DNA of 64,000 nucleotides, taken from the NCBI GenBank assembly GCA_001801025.1, contig MGWO01000007.1, positions 496,001 through 560,000 of the forward strand, read 5' to 3'. The notes under the pieces are model-generated. The model was not told where the DNA came from and did no database searches. It saw only the letters and a program-made list of their open reading frames with translations. Below are positions 55,504 to 64,000 of the stretch, piece by piece (the first letter of the stretch is position 1; each line of letters begins with the position of its first letter). This DNA is from Gallionellales bacterium GWA2_54_124 (GTDB lineage: Bacteria; Pseudomonadota; Gammaproteobacteria; Burkholderiales; Gallionellaceae). Position numbers and translations under genes: made by a program.

Positions 55504-55860
55504 ATGTTGGAAAACTATTTTCCGGTACTGTTGTTCATCTGTGTCGGGTTGGCTTTTGGTGTAGTTCCGATTGTTCTGGGCAGGCTGGCTGCTCCGCATC
55601 GTCCGGATGCGAAAAAACTATCTCCCTATGAATGTGGCTTTGAGGCCTTTGAAGATGCGCGTATGAAATTCGACGTGCGTTATTACCTCGTCGCCATTCT
55701 GTTCATTCTGTTCGATCTTGAAATTGCATTTCTTTTCCCCTGGGCGATCGTGCTTAAGGAAATCGGTATGTTCGGTTACGTTTCCATGATGATCTTTTTG
55801 GCTATCCTCGTGGTTGGTTTTGTCTATGAGTGGATGAAAGGGGCCTTGGAATGGGAATAG
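55504..55860 (+). CDS. nuoA: NADH-quinone oxidoreductase subunit A
   Basis: Membrane subunit of complex I. 118 residues, three membrane helices (about 7-29, 60-82, 88-110), with the conserved loop [21 protein letters not shown]-type sequence and [12 protein letters not shown]. First gene of the operon; it overlaps nuoB by ten bases. Confidence 0.97.
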   Translation: MLENYFPVLLFICVGLAFGVVPIVLGRLAAPHRPDAKKLSPYECGFEAFEDARMKFDVRYYLVAILFILFDLEIAFLFPWAIVLKEIGMFGYVSMMIFLAILVVGFVYEWMKGALEWE

Positions 55861-56333
55861 AAGGCATTTTGGAGAAGGGTGTCGTTACAACGACACTCGA
55901 TACCATTATCAATTACACGCGTACCGGTTCTCTGTGGCCGATGACGTTCGGTCTGGCCTGTTGTGCGGTTGAAATGATGCAGGCGGGCGCATCGCGTTAC
56001 GATCTGGATCGATTCGGTATTGTGTTTCGTCCAAGTCCGCGTCAGTCCGATGTGATGATTGTGGCGGGTACGCTGTGCAACAAGATGGCTCCCGCGTTGC
56101 GTAAAGTCTACGATCAGATGTCAGAGCCGCGTTGGGTGATCTCAATGGGGTCCTGTGCAAATGGCGGTGGGTACTACCACTATTCCTATTCAGTCGTACG
56201 CGGATGCGACCGTATTGTTCCTGTCGATATCTATGTGCCGGGTTGTCCTCCGACTGCCGAAGCCTTGTTGTACGGGCTGATTCAATTGCAGAATAAGATC
56301 AAGCGCACCAATACCATCGCGCGCCAGGGGTAA
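55851..56333 (+). CDS. nuoB: NADH-quinone oxidoreductase subunit B
   Basis: Carries cluster N2, the last Fe-S centre before quinone. 160 residues from ATG 55851 inside the nuoA end; the longer frame is less likely. Cys ligands are in [10 protein letters not shown] (tandem Cys), [10 protein letters not shown] and [12 protein letters not shown]. Peripheral arm, at the membrane interface. Confidence 0.97.
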   Translation: MGIEGILEKGVVTTTLDTIINYTRTGSLWPMTFGLACCAVEMMQAGASRYDLDRFGIVFRPSPRQSDVMIVAGTLCNKMAPALRKVYDQMSEPRWVISMGSCANGGGYYHYSYSVVRGCDRIVPVDIYVPGCPPTAEALLYGLIQLQNKIKRTNTIARQG

Positions 56334-56338
56334 ACTGA

Positions 56339-56935
56339 ATGACGACCGATAAATTATCATTGCGTGAAGGTCTGGAAGCCTTGCTGTCCGACCAGTTGCT
56401 GAGCGTACAAGAGCGGTTGGGTGAGACCACCATCGTAGTGAGTGCAGCTGATATGCTGCCGGTACTGACCAAGCTGCGCGACGCGGACAGTATGCAGTTT
56501 TCGCAAATGACGGATCTGTGCGGGATGGACTATTCAGAATACGGTGATGGCGCATGGCAGGGTAAACGCTTTGCCGTCGTGTATCAGTTGCTGTCTGTCG
56601 TTCATAACCGCCGCTTGCGTGTACGTGTGTTTGCCGAAGAAGACGATTTTCCGGTTTTAGCGTCTGTTGCGCCCGTATGGGCCGGTGCTAACTGGTTTGA
56701 GCGCGAAGCATTTGATTTATTTGGTATTATCTTTACAGGACACCCGGATCTGCGCCGCATCCTGACTGACTACGGCTTTGTCGGCAATCCGTTCAGAAAA
56801 GACTTTCCGATCTCGGGACACGTTGAAATGCGCTATGACGCAGAACAGCAGCGTGTGGTGTATCAGCCGGTTACCGTTGAACCCCGTGAAGTGACGCCGC
56901 GTATCATCCGCGAAGAAACCTACGGTTGTCATTAA
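56339..56935 (+). CDS. nuoC: NADH-quinone oxidoreductase subunit C
   Basis: 30-kDa subunit of the peripheral arm, 198 residues. Conserved [18 protein letters not shown] and [24 protein letters not shown]. Separate from NuoD, unlike the NuoCD fusion of enterics. Downstream lies an unusual duplicated nuoD start. Confidence 0.97.
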   Translation: MTTDKLSLREGLEALLSDQLLSVQERLGETTIVVSAADMLPVLTKLRDADSMQFSQMTDLCGMDYSEYGDGAWQGKRFAVVYQLLSVVHNRRLRVRVFAEEDDFPVLASVAPVWAGANWFEREAFDLFGIIFTGHPDLRRILTDYGFVGNPFRKDFPISGHVEMRYDAEQQRVVYQPVTVEPREVTPRIIREETYGCH

Positions 56936-56945
56936 GGACACGCTC

Positions 56946-57056
56946 ATGCCTGAAATTAAAAATTACACGATGAATTTTAGCTCCGGCCGCCCTGCGGGCG
57001 TTGGTTTGTTTTTGTTGTCCTGCGCAGAAATTCATTGTGCGCTACGTGCGAGGTAA
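56946..57056 (+). pseudogene. Duplicated 5' end of nuoD in a 36-codon ORF
   Basis: Begins with the first 11 codons of nuoD ([11 protein letters not shown]), then diverges into an unrelated sequence ([20 protein letters not shown]) and stops at 57054-57056, two bases before the true nuoD ATG. It has its own SD (AAGGA, 56934-56938). Three third-position differences (ATT/ATC, AAA/AAG, ACG/ACA) separate the two copies. It could be a duplication remnant or a short leader peptide coupled to nuoD. Confidence 0.75.
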
Positions 57057-57058
57057 CC

Positions 57059-58312
57059 ATGCCTGAAATCAAGAATTACACAATGAATTTTGGTCCGCAA
57101 CATCCTGCAGCGCATGGTGTGTTGCGTCTGGTGTTGGAACTCGATGGTGAAGTGATTGTACGTGCCGACCCCCATATCGGTTTGCTGCACCGCGCCACTG
57201 AAAAGCTGGCCGAACATAAAACCTTCTTGCAGTCCGTGCCGTATATGGATCGACTCGATTATGTGTCGATGTTGTGTAACGAACATGCCTATGTCCAGGC
57301 GATCGAGAAGCTGGCTGGCATCGAAGTGCCGTTGCGAGCCCAGTATATCCGGGTAATGTTCGATGAAATCACCCGCATTCTGAATCACCTGATGTGGCTT
57401 GGCGCGCACGGTCTGGATATCGGCGCGATGACGGTGTTTTTGTATTGTTTCCGCGAACGTGAAGATTTGATGGATGCCTATGAGGCGGTATCGGGCGCCC
57501 GTATGCATGCGGCATACTATCGTCCGGGCGGTGTGTATCGCGATCTGCCGGATACCATGCCTCAGTACGAAGCCTCCAAGATTCATAATGCTGCCGCAAT
57601 TAAGAAGATGAACGCGAATCGTCAGGGTTCATTGCTCGATTTTCTGGAAGACTTCACGCGTCGATTCCCGACCTATGTCGATGAATATGAAACGCTGCTG
57701 ACCGACAACCGTATCTGGAAACAGCGTACCGTAGGTATCGGCATCGTGACGCCGGAACGCGCGCTGGCATTAGGGCTGACAGGGCCGATGCTGCGAGGTT
57801 CAGGTATTGAGTGGGATTTGCGCAAGAAGCAGCCTTATGCAGCTTACGACAAGGTCGATTTTGATGTGCCTGTCGGCGTGAATGGCGACTCTTACGACCG
57901 CTATCTGGTTCGTGTTGAAGAAATGCGCCAATCCAACCGCATTATCAAGCAATGTATCGACTGGTTGCGCGTCAATCCCGGCCCTGTGATGACGAGCAAT
58001 CACAAATATGCCCCGCCGGGTCGCGAATCCATGAAACAGAACATGGAAGAATTGATTCATCACTTCAAGCTGTTCACCGAAGGGATGCGCGTGCCGGAAG
58101 GTGAAGCATATGCGGCGGTAGAGCATCCTAAGGGTGAGTTTGGCATCTATCTGGTGTCAGATGGCGCCAATAAGCCTTATCGTTTGAAGATACGTGCGCC
58201 GGGTTTTCCTCATCTGGCAGCCCTCGATGAAATGGCACGCGGGCATATGATCGCTGACGTTGTGACCATCATCGGTACGCAGGACATTGTTTTTGGAGAG
58301 ATAGACCGATAA
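57059..58312 (+). CDS. nuoD: NADH-quinone oxidoreductase subunit D
   Basis: 49-kDa subunit forming the quinone site with NuoB. 417 residues from ATG 57059 (SD GAGG). [27 protein letters not shown]-type [14 protein letters not shown], then [11 protein letters not shown] and a C-terminal [12 protein letters not shown]. An earlier in-frame start at 57035 would add eight residues and is not favoured. nuoE starts in its stop codon. Confidence 0.97.
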   Translation: MPEIKNYTMNFGPQHPAAHGVLRLVLELDGEVIVRADPHIGLLHRATEKLAEHKTFLQSVPYMDRLDYVSMLCNEHAYVQAIEKLAGIEVPLRAQYIRVMFDEITRILNHLMWLGAHGLDIGAMTVFLYCFREREDLMDAYEAVSGARMHAAYYRPGGVYRDLPDTMPQYEASKIHNAAAIKKMNANRQGSLLDFLEDFTRRFPTYVDEYETLLTDNRIWKQRTVGIGIVTPERALALGLTGPMLRGSGIEWDLRKKQPYAAYDKVDFDVPVGVNGDSYDRYLVRVEEMRQSNRIIKQCIDWLRVNPGPVMTSNHKYAPPGRESMKQNMEELIHHFKLFTEGMRVPEGEAYAAVEHPKGEFGIYLVSDGANKPYRLKIRAPGFPHLAALDEMARGHMIADVVTIIGTQDIVFGEIDR

Positions 58313-58791
58313 TGTTATCCGCAAATATACAAGATCAAATTAACCGCGAACTCAAAAAATATCCGGTCGACCAGAAACAATCCGCCGTGATGTCTGCACT
58401 GCGTTTTGTGCAGGATGAAAAGGGCTGGATCGCAACTGACGATATGGCTGATATTGCGGCCTTTCTCGGTATGCCGCAAATGGCGGTGTATGAAGTCGCG
58501 ACGTTCTACCATATGTATAACTTGAAACCGATGGGGAAAACCACCCTGACGGTGTGCACTAATCTTTCCTGTACCCTGTGTGGTTCGGCCGATACGGTCG
58601 CGTATCTGACCTCAAAGTTGGGTATTGGTTTTGGTGAAGTTACCGCAGACGGAAAATACGGTATGCGCGAAGGTGAGTGCATGGGCGCGTGCAAGGATGC
58701 ACCGTTGATGACGATCAACAACAAGAAGCTTTGCGGGCGTTTGACGCCTGCGAAAATCGATCAAATCTTGGCAGAATTGGATAAGTCATGA
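58312..58791 (+). CDS. nuoE: NADH-quinone oxidoreductase subunit E
   Basis: 24-kDa thioredoxin-fold subunit with a [2Fe-2S] cluster (N1a). 159 residues; Cys ligands in [11 protein letters not shown] and [11 protein letters not shown]. Overlaps nuoD (TAATG) and nuoF (ATGA). Confidence 0.96.
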   Translation: MLSANIQDQINRELKKYPVDQKQSAVMSALRFVQDEKGWIATDDMADIAAFLGMPQMAVYEVATFYHMYNLKPMGKTTLTVCTNLSCTLCGSADTVAYLTSKLGIGFGEVTADGKYGMREGECMGACKDAPLMTINNKKLCGRLTPAKIDQILAELDKS

Positions 58792-60053
58792 GAGGTCCGG
58801 TTACGCAAACCACGATGGATTTCGACCAGCCGTGGACATTAGAGAATTACCTGAAAGTGGGCGGTTATCAGGCGTTGCGCAAGATTCTGACTGAGCAGAC
58901 TTCCCCCGATGCCATCATCGCTGAAGTCAAGCTGTCCGCATTGCGCGGGCGCGGTGGTGCTGGATTCCCGACCGGTTTGAAGTGGAGTTTTATGCCGCGC
59001 AGCTTTGCAGGCGACAAGTACATCGTCTGCAACTCGGACGAAGGCGAGCCGGGGACGTGCAAAGACTGGGACATCATGTTGTATAACCCGCATCTGCTGA
59101 TCGAAGGAATGGCGATTGCGGCTTATACGATGAATGTGAAGACCGGCTACAACTACATCCACGGTGAAATTTTCGAAGCCTACGAGCGCATGGAAGAAGC
59201 GTGTGAGCTGGCACGCGCCGCAGGCTTTCTGGGCGACAAGATTTTAGGTTCAGACTTTTCATTCGATCTGCACAATCATCTGGGCTACGGCGCTTACATT
59301 TGCGGCGAAGAAACCGCATTGCTCGAATCGATCGAAGGCAAGAAGGGACAGCCGCGTTTCAAGCCGCCTTTCCCTGCCAGCTTCGGTCTGTACGGCAAGC
59401 CGACTACGATCAACAATACCGAGACCTTTGCGAGTATCCCTTACATCATCAACAACGGGGGCAAAGCGTTTCTGGAACTGGGTAAACCCAATAACGGCGG
59501 CACCAAGCTGTTCTCGGTATCGGGTCATGTAAACAATCCGGGCAATTTCGAAGTGCCGATGGGCACGCCTTTTGCCAAGTTGCTTGAAATGGCGGGCGGC
59601 GTGCGCCACGGACACAAACTTAAAGCCGTGATTCCCGGCGGTTCGTCGATGCCGGTTTTGCCGGGTGACGTCATGATGGATCTGACCATGGATTACGATT
59701 CGATCCAGAAGGCAGGATCAGGTCTGGGTAGCGGGGCGGTGATCGTGATGGATGAAACGGTCTGCATGGTGCGCGCACTGGAACGTCTGTCTTACTTCTA
59801 CCATGAAGAATCGTGCGGGCAATGCACGCCCTGCCGTGAAGGCACGGGCTGGTTGTACCGCATCGTTCATCGCATCGAACATGGTCAGGGTCGCCCGGAA
59901 GATCTGGATTTGCTGCTGAGTGTTGGCGAAAATATCGCAGGACGCACCATTTGCGCGCTGGGTGAAGCCGCAGTTTGGCCGGTGCAGGGTATGCTCAAGA
60001 ATTTCAGGGCAGAATTTGAATATCACATCGAACACAAGCGGTGCTTGGTTTAG
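58788..60053 (+). CDS. nuoF: NADH-quinone oxidoreductase subunit F
   Basis: NADH-binding subunit with FMN and [4Fe-4S] N3. 421 residues: [17 protein letters not shown] (FMN/NADH site), [32 protein letters not shown], and the cluster motif [12 protein letters not shown] with a later Cys in TICALGEAA. nuoG follows after 19 bases. Confidence 0.97.
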   Translation: MRGPVTQTTMDFDQPWTLENYLKVGGYQALRKILTEQTSPDAIIAEVKLSALRGRGGAGFPTGLKWSFMPRSFAGDKYIVCNSDEGEPGTCKDWDIMLYNPHLLIEGMAIAAYTMNVKTGYNYIHGEIFEAYERMEEACELARAAGFLGDKILGSDFSFDLHNHLGYGAYICGEETALLESIEGKKGQPRFKPPFPASFGLYGKPTTINNTETFASIPYIINNGGKAFLELGKPNNGGTKLFSVSGHVNNPGNFEVPMGTPFAKLLEMAGGVRHGHKLKAVIPGGSSMPVLPGDVMMDLTMDYDSIQKAGSGLGSGAVIVMDETVCMVRALERLSYFYHEESCGQCTPCREGTGWLYRIVHRIEHGQGRPEDLDLLLSVGENIAGRTICALGEAAVWPVQGMLKNFRAEFEYHIEHKRCLV

Positions 60054-60072
60054 CTGACGGGTTAGGTGCGCA

Positions 60073-62403
60073 ATGATCAACATTGAAATTGATGGCAAGT
60101 TAGTCGAAACCCAACGCGGTTCGACGGTGATGGATGCAGCTCACAAGGCTGGCGTCTACATCCCGCATTTTTGCTACCACAAAAAACTGTCCATTTCGGC
60201 GAATTGCCGGATGTGTCTGGTCGAAGTCGAGAAGGCGCCCAAGCCGTTGCCGGCCTGTGCGACGCCTGCTGCCGACGGCATGAAGGTACACACGCATTCC
60301 GAAATGGCCGTTAAGGCGCAAAAGGGCGTGATGGAATTTTTGCTGATCAATCATCCTCTGGATTGCCCGATTTGCGATCAGGGCGGTGAGTGTCAGTTGC
60401 AGGATGTTGCGATGGGCTACGGCGGCAATGCATCGCGTTATACGGAAGAAAAGCGCGTCGTAGAACCGAAGCAAATCGGTGAACTGATTTCAACCAACGA
60501 AATGAGCCGCTGTATCCAATGCACACGCTGCGTGCGTTTCGGTCAGGAAATCGCCGGATTGATGGAGCTCGGCATGGCGAACCGTTCAGAGCACGCTCAG
60601 ATTATGAGCTTTGTGAACAGTTCGGTCGATTCCGAGTTGTCAGGCAATATGATCGATCTGTGTCCGGTCGGCGCGCTGACCAGTAAACCGTTCCGCTATA
60701 CGGCACGTTCCTGGGAGCTGTCGCGCCGCAAATCGGTCAGCCCGCATGACAGTGTCGGCGCGAATCTGGCCGTCCACACCAAAGATAACAAGGTTGTCCG
60801 CGTCGTGGCGGCCGAAAATGAAGAGGTGAACGAGTGCTGGATCTCCGATAAGGACAGATTCAGCTACGAAGGACTCAATTCTGCCGAACGCCTGACTCGC
60901 CCGATGATCAAGCAGGGCGGCCAGTGGATCGAAGTTGAATGGGCCGCAGCGCTCGAATACGTTGCGAACGGCGTGAATCAGCTGCGTCGCAGTGCGGGCA
61001 GTGATCAGATCGCAGCGCTTGCGACACCCAATTCGACGTTTGAAGAATTGTATCTGCTGCAAAAGCTGATGAGAGGGATAGGCAGCGGCAACGTTGACTT
61101 CCGTTTACGTCAGTCAGATTTCAGCGCAGATGGCAAACAAGATGGCGCACCGTGGTTAGGCATGCCGGTTGCTGAACTCAATACCCGCGACCGTTTTCTG
61201 ATTGTCGGCAGTTTCCTGCGCAAGGATCATCCTCTTTTGGCACAGCGCATCCGTCAGGCGGTCAAATTGGGCGCACAGGCGAATATCATGCATGCTAGCG
61301 ATGACGATTTGCTGATGACCGTTACCAACAAGGCGATCGTTGCACCGGCTGATTTGCCGGGCGTGCTCGCGCAAGTATTGAAGGCGCTGTCAATTGAAAA
61401 ACAAGCTGCTGTTCCGGCTGAAGTTGCAGATGTTACGGTAGGGACTGAGGCTGCCGCAATCGCCGCCAGTCTCGCATCAGGCAAGGACGGTGCTGTGCTG
61501 CTGGGTAACTTTGCACAGCAACATCCGGAAGCTGTACAAATCGCTCTGCTCGCTGAGCAAATCGCTGTTTTAGCCGGTGCTAAATTTGGCTATCTGGGGG
61601 GCGCGGCCAACAGTGTGGGCGGGTATCTTGCGGGTGCTGTGCCTTTTGGCGGGGCGGTGCAGGGTATGAGCGCAGCTGCGATGCTGGCAAAGCCTCGCAA
61701 GGCCTATATTCTGCTCAACGTTGAACCTGAACTTGATATGGCTGATCCGCAAGCCGCCATGAAGGCGATGAACTCCGCCGATATGGTGGTTTGCCTGTCT
61801 GCCTTCAAACACACCGGCATGGATTATGCGGATGTGATGTTGCCGATAGCACCGTTCACCGAAACCTCAGGTACCTTCATCAACACCGAAGGCAGAGCTC
61901 AGAGTTTCAAAGGCGCGGTAAAGCCGTTAGGTGACGCACGTCCGGCATGGAAGGTATTGCGTGTTCTGGGCAATTTGCTGGATGTGCCGGGTTTTGACTT
62001 CGACACCAGCGAAGCGGTGAGGGACGAAGCGGGCATCGCAGGGAATCTCAGCAATCACATCGAAGGTCTGGCGTTAAAAGGCGCGGCCGTGACACCGGCG
62101 GGCCTGCAACGCGTAGCCGATGTGCCGATTTATGCTGCCGACGCACTGGTTCGCCGAGCGACTGCACTGCAAAAAACACACGATGCCGCGACCCCGGTTG
62201 CGATGTTGCACAGCAGTGAGCTGCAAAAGTTGGGTTTGAATTCAGGTGATGCGGTGAGAGTCACGCAGGGCGGCGTGAGCGTACAGCTAACTGCTGCAGC
62301 AAATGACGGACTCGCAGCGGGTACGGTTCGTGTTGCCGCAGGTCATCCGGCGACAGCGACCCTGGGCGCAATGTTTGGAACGATAACCGTGGAGCGTGCA
62401 TGA
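60073..62403 (+). CDS. nuoG: NADH-quinone oxidoreductase subunit G
   Basis: Large Fe-S subunit, 776 residues. N-terminal [2Fe-2S] domain (Cys in [20 protein letters not shown]-type sequence and LPACATP), the [18 protein letters not shown] and [16 protein letters not shown] cluster motifs, then a molybdopterin-oxidoreductase-like domain without cofactor role. The stop overlaps the nuoH start (ATGA). Confidence 0.97.
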   Translation: MINIEIDGKLVETQRGSTVMDAAHKAGVYIPHFCYHKKLSISANCRMCLVEVEKAPKPLPACATPAADGMKVHTHSEMAVKAQKGVMEFLLINHPLDCPICDQGGECQLQDVAMGYGGNASRYTEEKRVVEPKQIGELISTNEMSRCIQCTRCVRFGQEIAGLMELGMANRSEHAQIMSFVNSSVDSELSGNMIDLCPVGALTSKPFRYTARSWELSRRKSVSPHDSVGANLAVHTKDNKVVRVVAAENEEVNECWISDKDRFSYEGLNSAERLTRPMIKQGGQWIEVEWAAALEYVANGVNQLRRSAGSDQIAALATPNSTFEELYLLQKLMRGIGSGNVDFRLRQSDFSADGKQDGAPWLGMPVAELNTRDRFLIVGSFLRKDHPLLAQRIRQAVKLGAQANIMHASDDDLLMTVTNKAIVAPADLPGVLAQVLKALSIEKQAAVPAEVADVTVGTEAAAIAASLASGKDGAVLLGNFAQQHPEAVQIALLAEQIAVLAGAKFGYLGGAANSVGGYLAGAVPFGGAVQGMSAAAMLAKPRKAYILLNVEPELDMADPQAAMKAMNSADMVVCLSAFKHTGMDYADVMLPIAPFTETSGTFINTEGRAQSFKGAVKPLGDARPAWKVLRVLGNLLDVPGFDFDTSEAVRDEAGIAGNLSNHIEGLALKGAAVTPAGLQRVADVPIYAADALVRRATALQKTHDAATPVAMLHSSELQKLGLNSGDAVRVTQGGVSVQLTAAANDGLAAGTVRVAAGHPATATLGAMFGTITVERA

Positions 62404-63428
62404 TGGATTGGCTACTACCCGTACAAAACCTGTTAGGACCTGCCTGGTTGCCGATCTGGACGGTCGTCAAGATTATGCTGATCGTAGCCCCTCTGATGGG
62501 TGCGGTGGCTTATCTGACACTGGCAGAGCGCAAGGTAATCGGCTGGATGCAGATCCGTATCGGCCCTAACCGCGTCGGTTATTTTGGTCTGTTGCAGCCA
62601 TTGGCGGATGGTTTAAAACTGTTCATGAAAGAAATTATCGTGCCTTCCGGCTCGAACAAGTTTCTCTTCGTGATCGCGCCTATCATGGTGCTGATGCCGG
62701 CGCTCGCTGCCTGGGCGGTTGTACCGTTCAATGCAGAACTTGTCTTGTCGAATGCCAATGCAGGACTGTTGTATATTCTGGCGATGACCTCCTTAGGGGT
62801 GTACGGCGTGATCATCGCGGGCTGGGCGTCTAATTCCAAGTACGCGTTTTTGGGTTGCTTGCGTTCAGCGGCACAGATCGTGTCTTACGAAATCGCGATG
62901 GGGTTTGCGCTGGTCACCGTGCTGATGGCGGCACAGAGTCTGAATCTGGGCGATATCGTCAAGGGGCAGCACGGCAATTACGGCATGCTCAACTGGTACA
63001 TCATTCCTCTGTTTCCGATGTTCATCGTCTACCTGATTTCGGGTGTGGCGGAAACCAACCGCGCACCGTTTGACGTGGCGGAAGGTGAATCTGAAATCGT
63101 TGCCGGTTTCCACGTTGAATATTCCGGGATGGCGTTTGCGCTGTTCTTCCTGGGCGAATACGCCAACATGATCCTAGTCGCCTTCCTGACCTCGATCATG
63201 TTCCTGGGCGGCTGGCTGTCACCGGTTCCCTTCCTGCCGGATAGCATCGTTTGGATGCTGGGTAAGGTCGCCTTTGTGCTGTTCCTGTTCCTGTGGTTCC
63301 GTGCAACTTTCCCGCGCTACCGTTATGATCAGTTGATGCGTCTGGGCTGGAAGGTGTTTATTCCGGTATCGTTGATTTGGGTCGTGGTAGTGGGTGCGTG
63401 GATGCAAACCTCCTATTGGCTGTGGTAG
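62400..63428 (+). CDS. nuoH: NADH-quinone oxidoreductase subunit H
   Basis: Membrane subunit at the quinone channel, 342 residues with about eight helices. Conserved [19 protein letters not shown], the EIAMGF helix, [19 protein letters not shown]-type loop, and [18 protein letters not shown] near the end. Confidence 0.97.
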   Translation: MMDWLLPVQNLLGPAWLPIWTVVKIMLIVAPLMGAVAYLTLAERKVIGWMQIRIGPNRVGYFGLLQPLADGLKLFMKEIIVPSGSNKFLFVIAPIMVLMPALAAWAVVPFNAELVLSNANAGLLYILAMTSLGVYGVIIAGWASNSKYAFLGCLRSAAQIVSYEIAMGFALVTVLMAAQSLNLGDIVKGQHGNYGMLNWYIIPLFPMFIVYLISGVAETNRAPFDVAEGESEIVAGFHVEYSGMAFALFFLGEYANMILVAFLTSIMFLGGWLSPVPFLPDSIVWMLGKVAFVLFLFLWFRATFPRYRYDQLMRLGWKVFIPVSLIWVVVVGAWMQTSYWLW

Positions 63429-63458
63429 GGCGTAAACGCGCTCGCACGAGGAAATAAA

Positions 63459-63947
63459 ATGGAAAAAATCAAAGATTTCTTTAAAACGTTTCTGCTGATC
63501 GAACTGCTCAAGGGGATGGCGCTGACCGGACGTTATATGTTCGCCCGCAAGATCACCGTGCAGTTTCCAGACGAAAAGACGCCGCAGAGCTTTCGCTTTC
63601 GCGGACTGCATGCGCAGCGCCGCTATGAAAACGGCGAAGAGCGCTGTATCGGATGTAAGCTGTGCGAAGCGGTGTGTCCTGCGATGGCGATTAAGATTGC
63701 AGTGGCCGAACGAGAAGATGGGACACGGCGCACGACACAGTACGACATTGATCTGACCAAGTGCATCTTCTGCGGCTTTTGCGAAGAATCCTGCCCTGTG
63801 GATGCGATTGTTGAGACGCGGGTTTTTGAGTATCACGGTGAAAAGCGCGGCGACTTGTACTACACCAAGCCGATGCTGCTGGCGGTAGGCGATAAGCACG
63901 AAGCGCAAATTGCGAAAGACCGTTTAGCTGACTCGAAATACAGATAG
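63459..63947 (+). CDS. nuoI: NADH-quinone oxidoreductase subunit I
   Basis: Ferredoxin-like subunit with two [4Fe-4S] clusters (N6a, N6b). 162 residues; motifs [12 protein letters not shown] and [12 protein letters not shown]. Last gene in the window; nuoJ and later genes are expected downstream. The final 53 bases show no gene start. Confidence 0.97.
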   Translation: MEKIKDFFKTFLLIELLKGMALTGRYMFARKITVQFPDEKTPQSFRFRGLHAQRRYENGEERCIGCKLCEAVCPAMAIKIAVAEREDGTRRTTQYDIDLTKCIFCGFCEESCPVDAIVETRVFEYHGEKRGDLYYTKPMLLAVGDKHEAQIAKDRLADSKYR

Positions 63948-64000
63948 TAGAAAGTTGGAAGTGGGAAGTCGCGGTTCAACTACCCACTAACCACTTACCA

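Overview
The window reads as a chromosomal segment of a betaproteobacterium. The order tpiA-secG-tRNA-Leu(GAG)-nuoABCDEFGHI, the eno-ftsB pair, the recN-bamE-dapB run and single copies of BamC, SlyD and RoxA all fit that class. The many small c-type haem proteins, FeoAB and a dense c-di-GMP signalling set would suit an iron- or sulfur-oxidising Nitrosomonadales (Gallionella/Sideroxydans-like) organism. That lower-level placement is inference, because no rRNA is present.

Layout. 1-11.8 kb: the 3' part of eno, ftsB, feoAB on the minus strand, dapA-bamC, a metallo-beta-lactamase-fold hydrolase, roxA, slyD and small membrane or haem proteins. Two copies of a long intergenic hairpin repeat lie here. 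12.3-18.0 kb: a complete type II-C CRISPR-Cas locus. It has a predicted tracrRNA transcribed away from cas9, then cas9-cas1-cas2, then 17 repeats of 36 bp with 16 spacers of exactly 30 bp. The crRNA-sense strand is the minus strand, and every repeat ends in a TGCTACAAT extended -10 box, as in Neisseria. A third, inverted copy of the hairpin repeat follows the array. 18.4-26.6 kb: housekeeping genes (aspartate aminotransferase, srkA, DUF1415, rsgA, cytochrome c, Ste24-like protease, orn), a haem-c/PAS/GGDEF diguanylate cyclase and a UspA protein.

26.6-29.3 kb is an accessory island with few intact genes. It holds two oppositely oriented arrays of a 21-bp repeat, a higBA toxin-antitoxin pair, a truncated WYL-type regulator that runs directly into what looks like the relic of a type I-E CRISPR array (29-bp repeat, 32-bp spacers), and eight copies of a 12-bp tandem repeat. 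29.3-36.3 kb is a signalling cluster: PAS-GGDEF protein, membrane-anchored NMT1-like binding protein, histidine kinase, single-domain receiver, and receiver-PAS-HD-GYP phosphodiesterase. The last four overlap by a few bases and probably form one operon.

36.6-54.8 kb is again core: hemH, an RND efflux pair, a YkgJ-like protein, rlmF, a beheaded chemotaxis receptor, an ABC-F ATPase, nadK, recN, bamE, dapB, pcnB, folK, panBCD, tpiA, secG and tRNA-Leu. 55.5-64 kb holds the complex I operon nuoA to nuoI; the remaining nuo genes would lie beyond the window. Between nuoC and nuoD the first 11 codons of nuoD are present a second time, as the start of a 36-codon ORF.

The most unusual items are the tracrRNA with an internal 15-bp tandem duplication, the type I-E relic fused to a broken WYL gene, the hairpin repeat family whose arms change sequence but stay complementary, the inverted 21-bp repeat arrays, and the duplicated nuoD start. 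All calls come from reading the sequence; no database search was possible.
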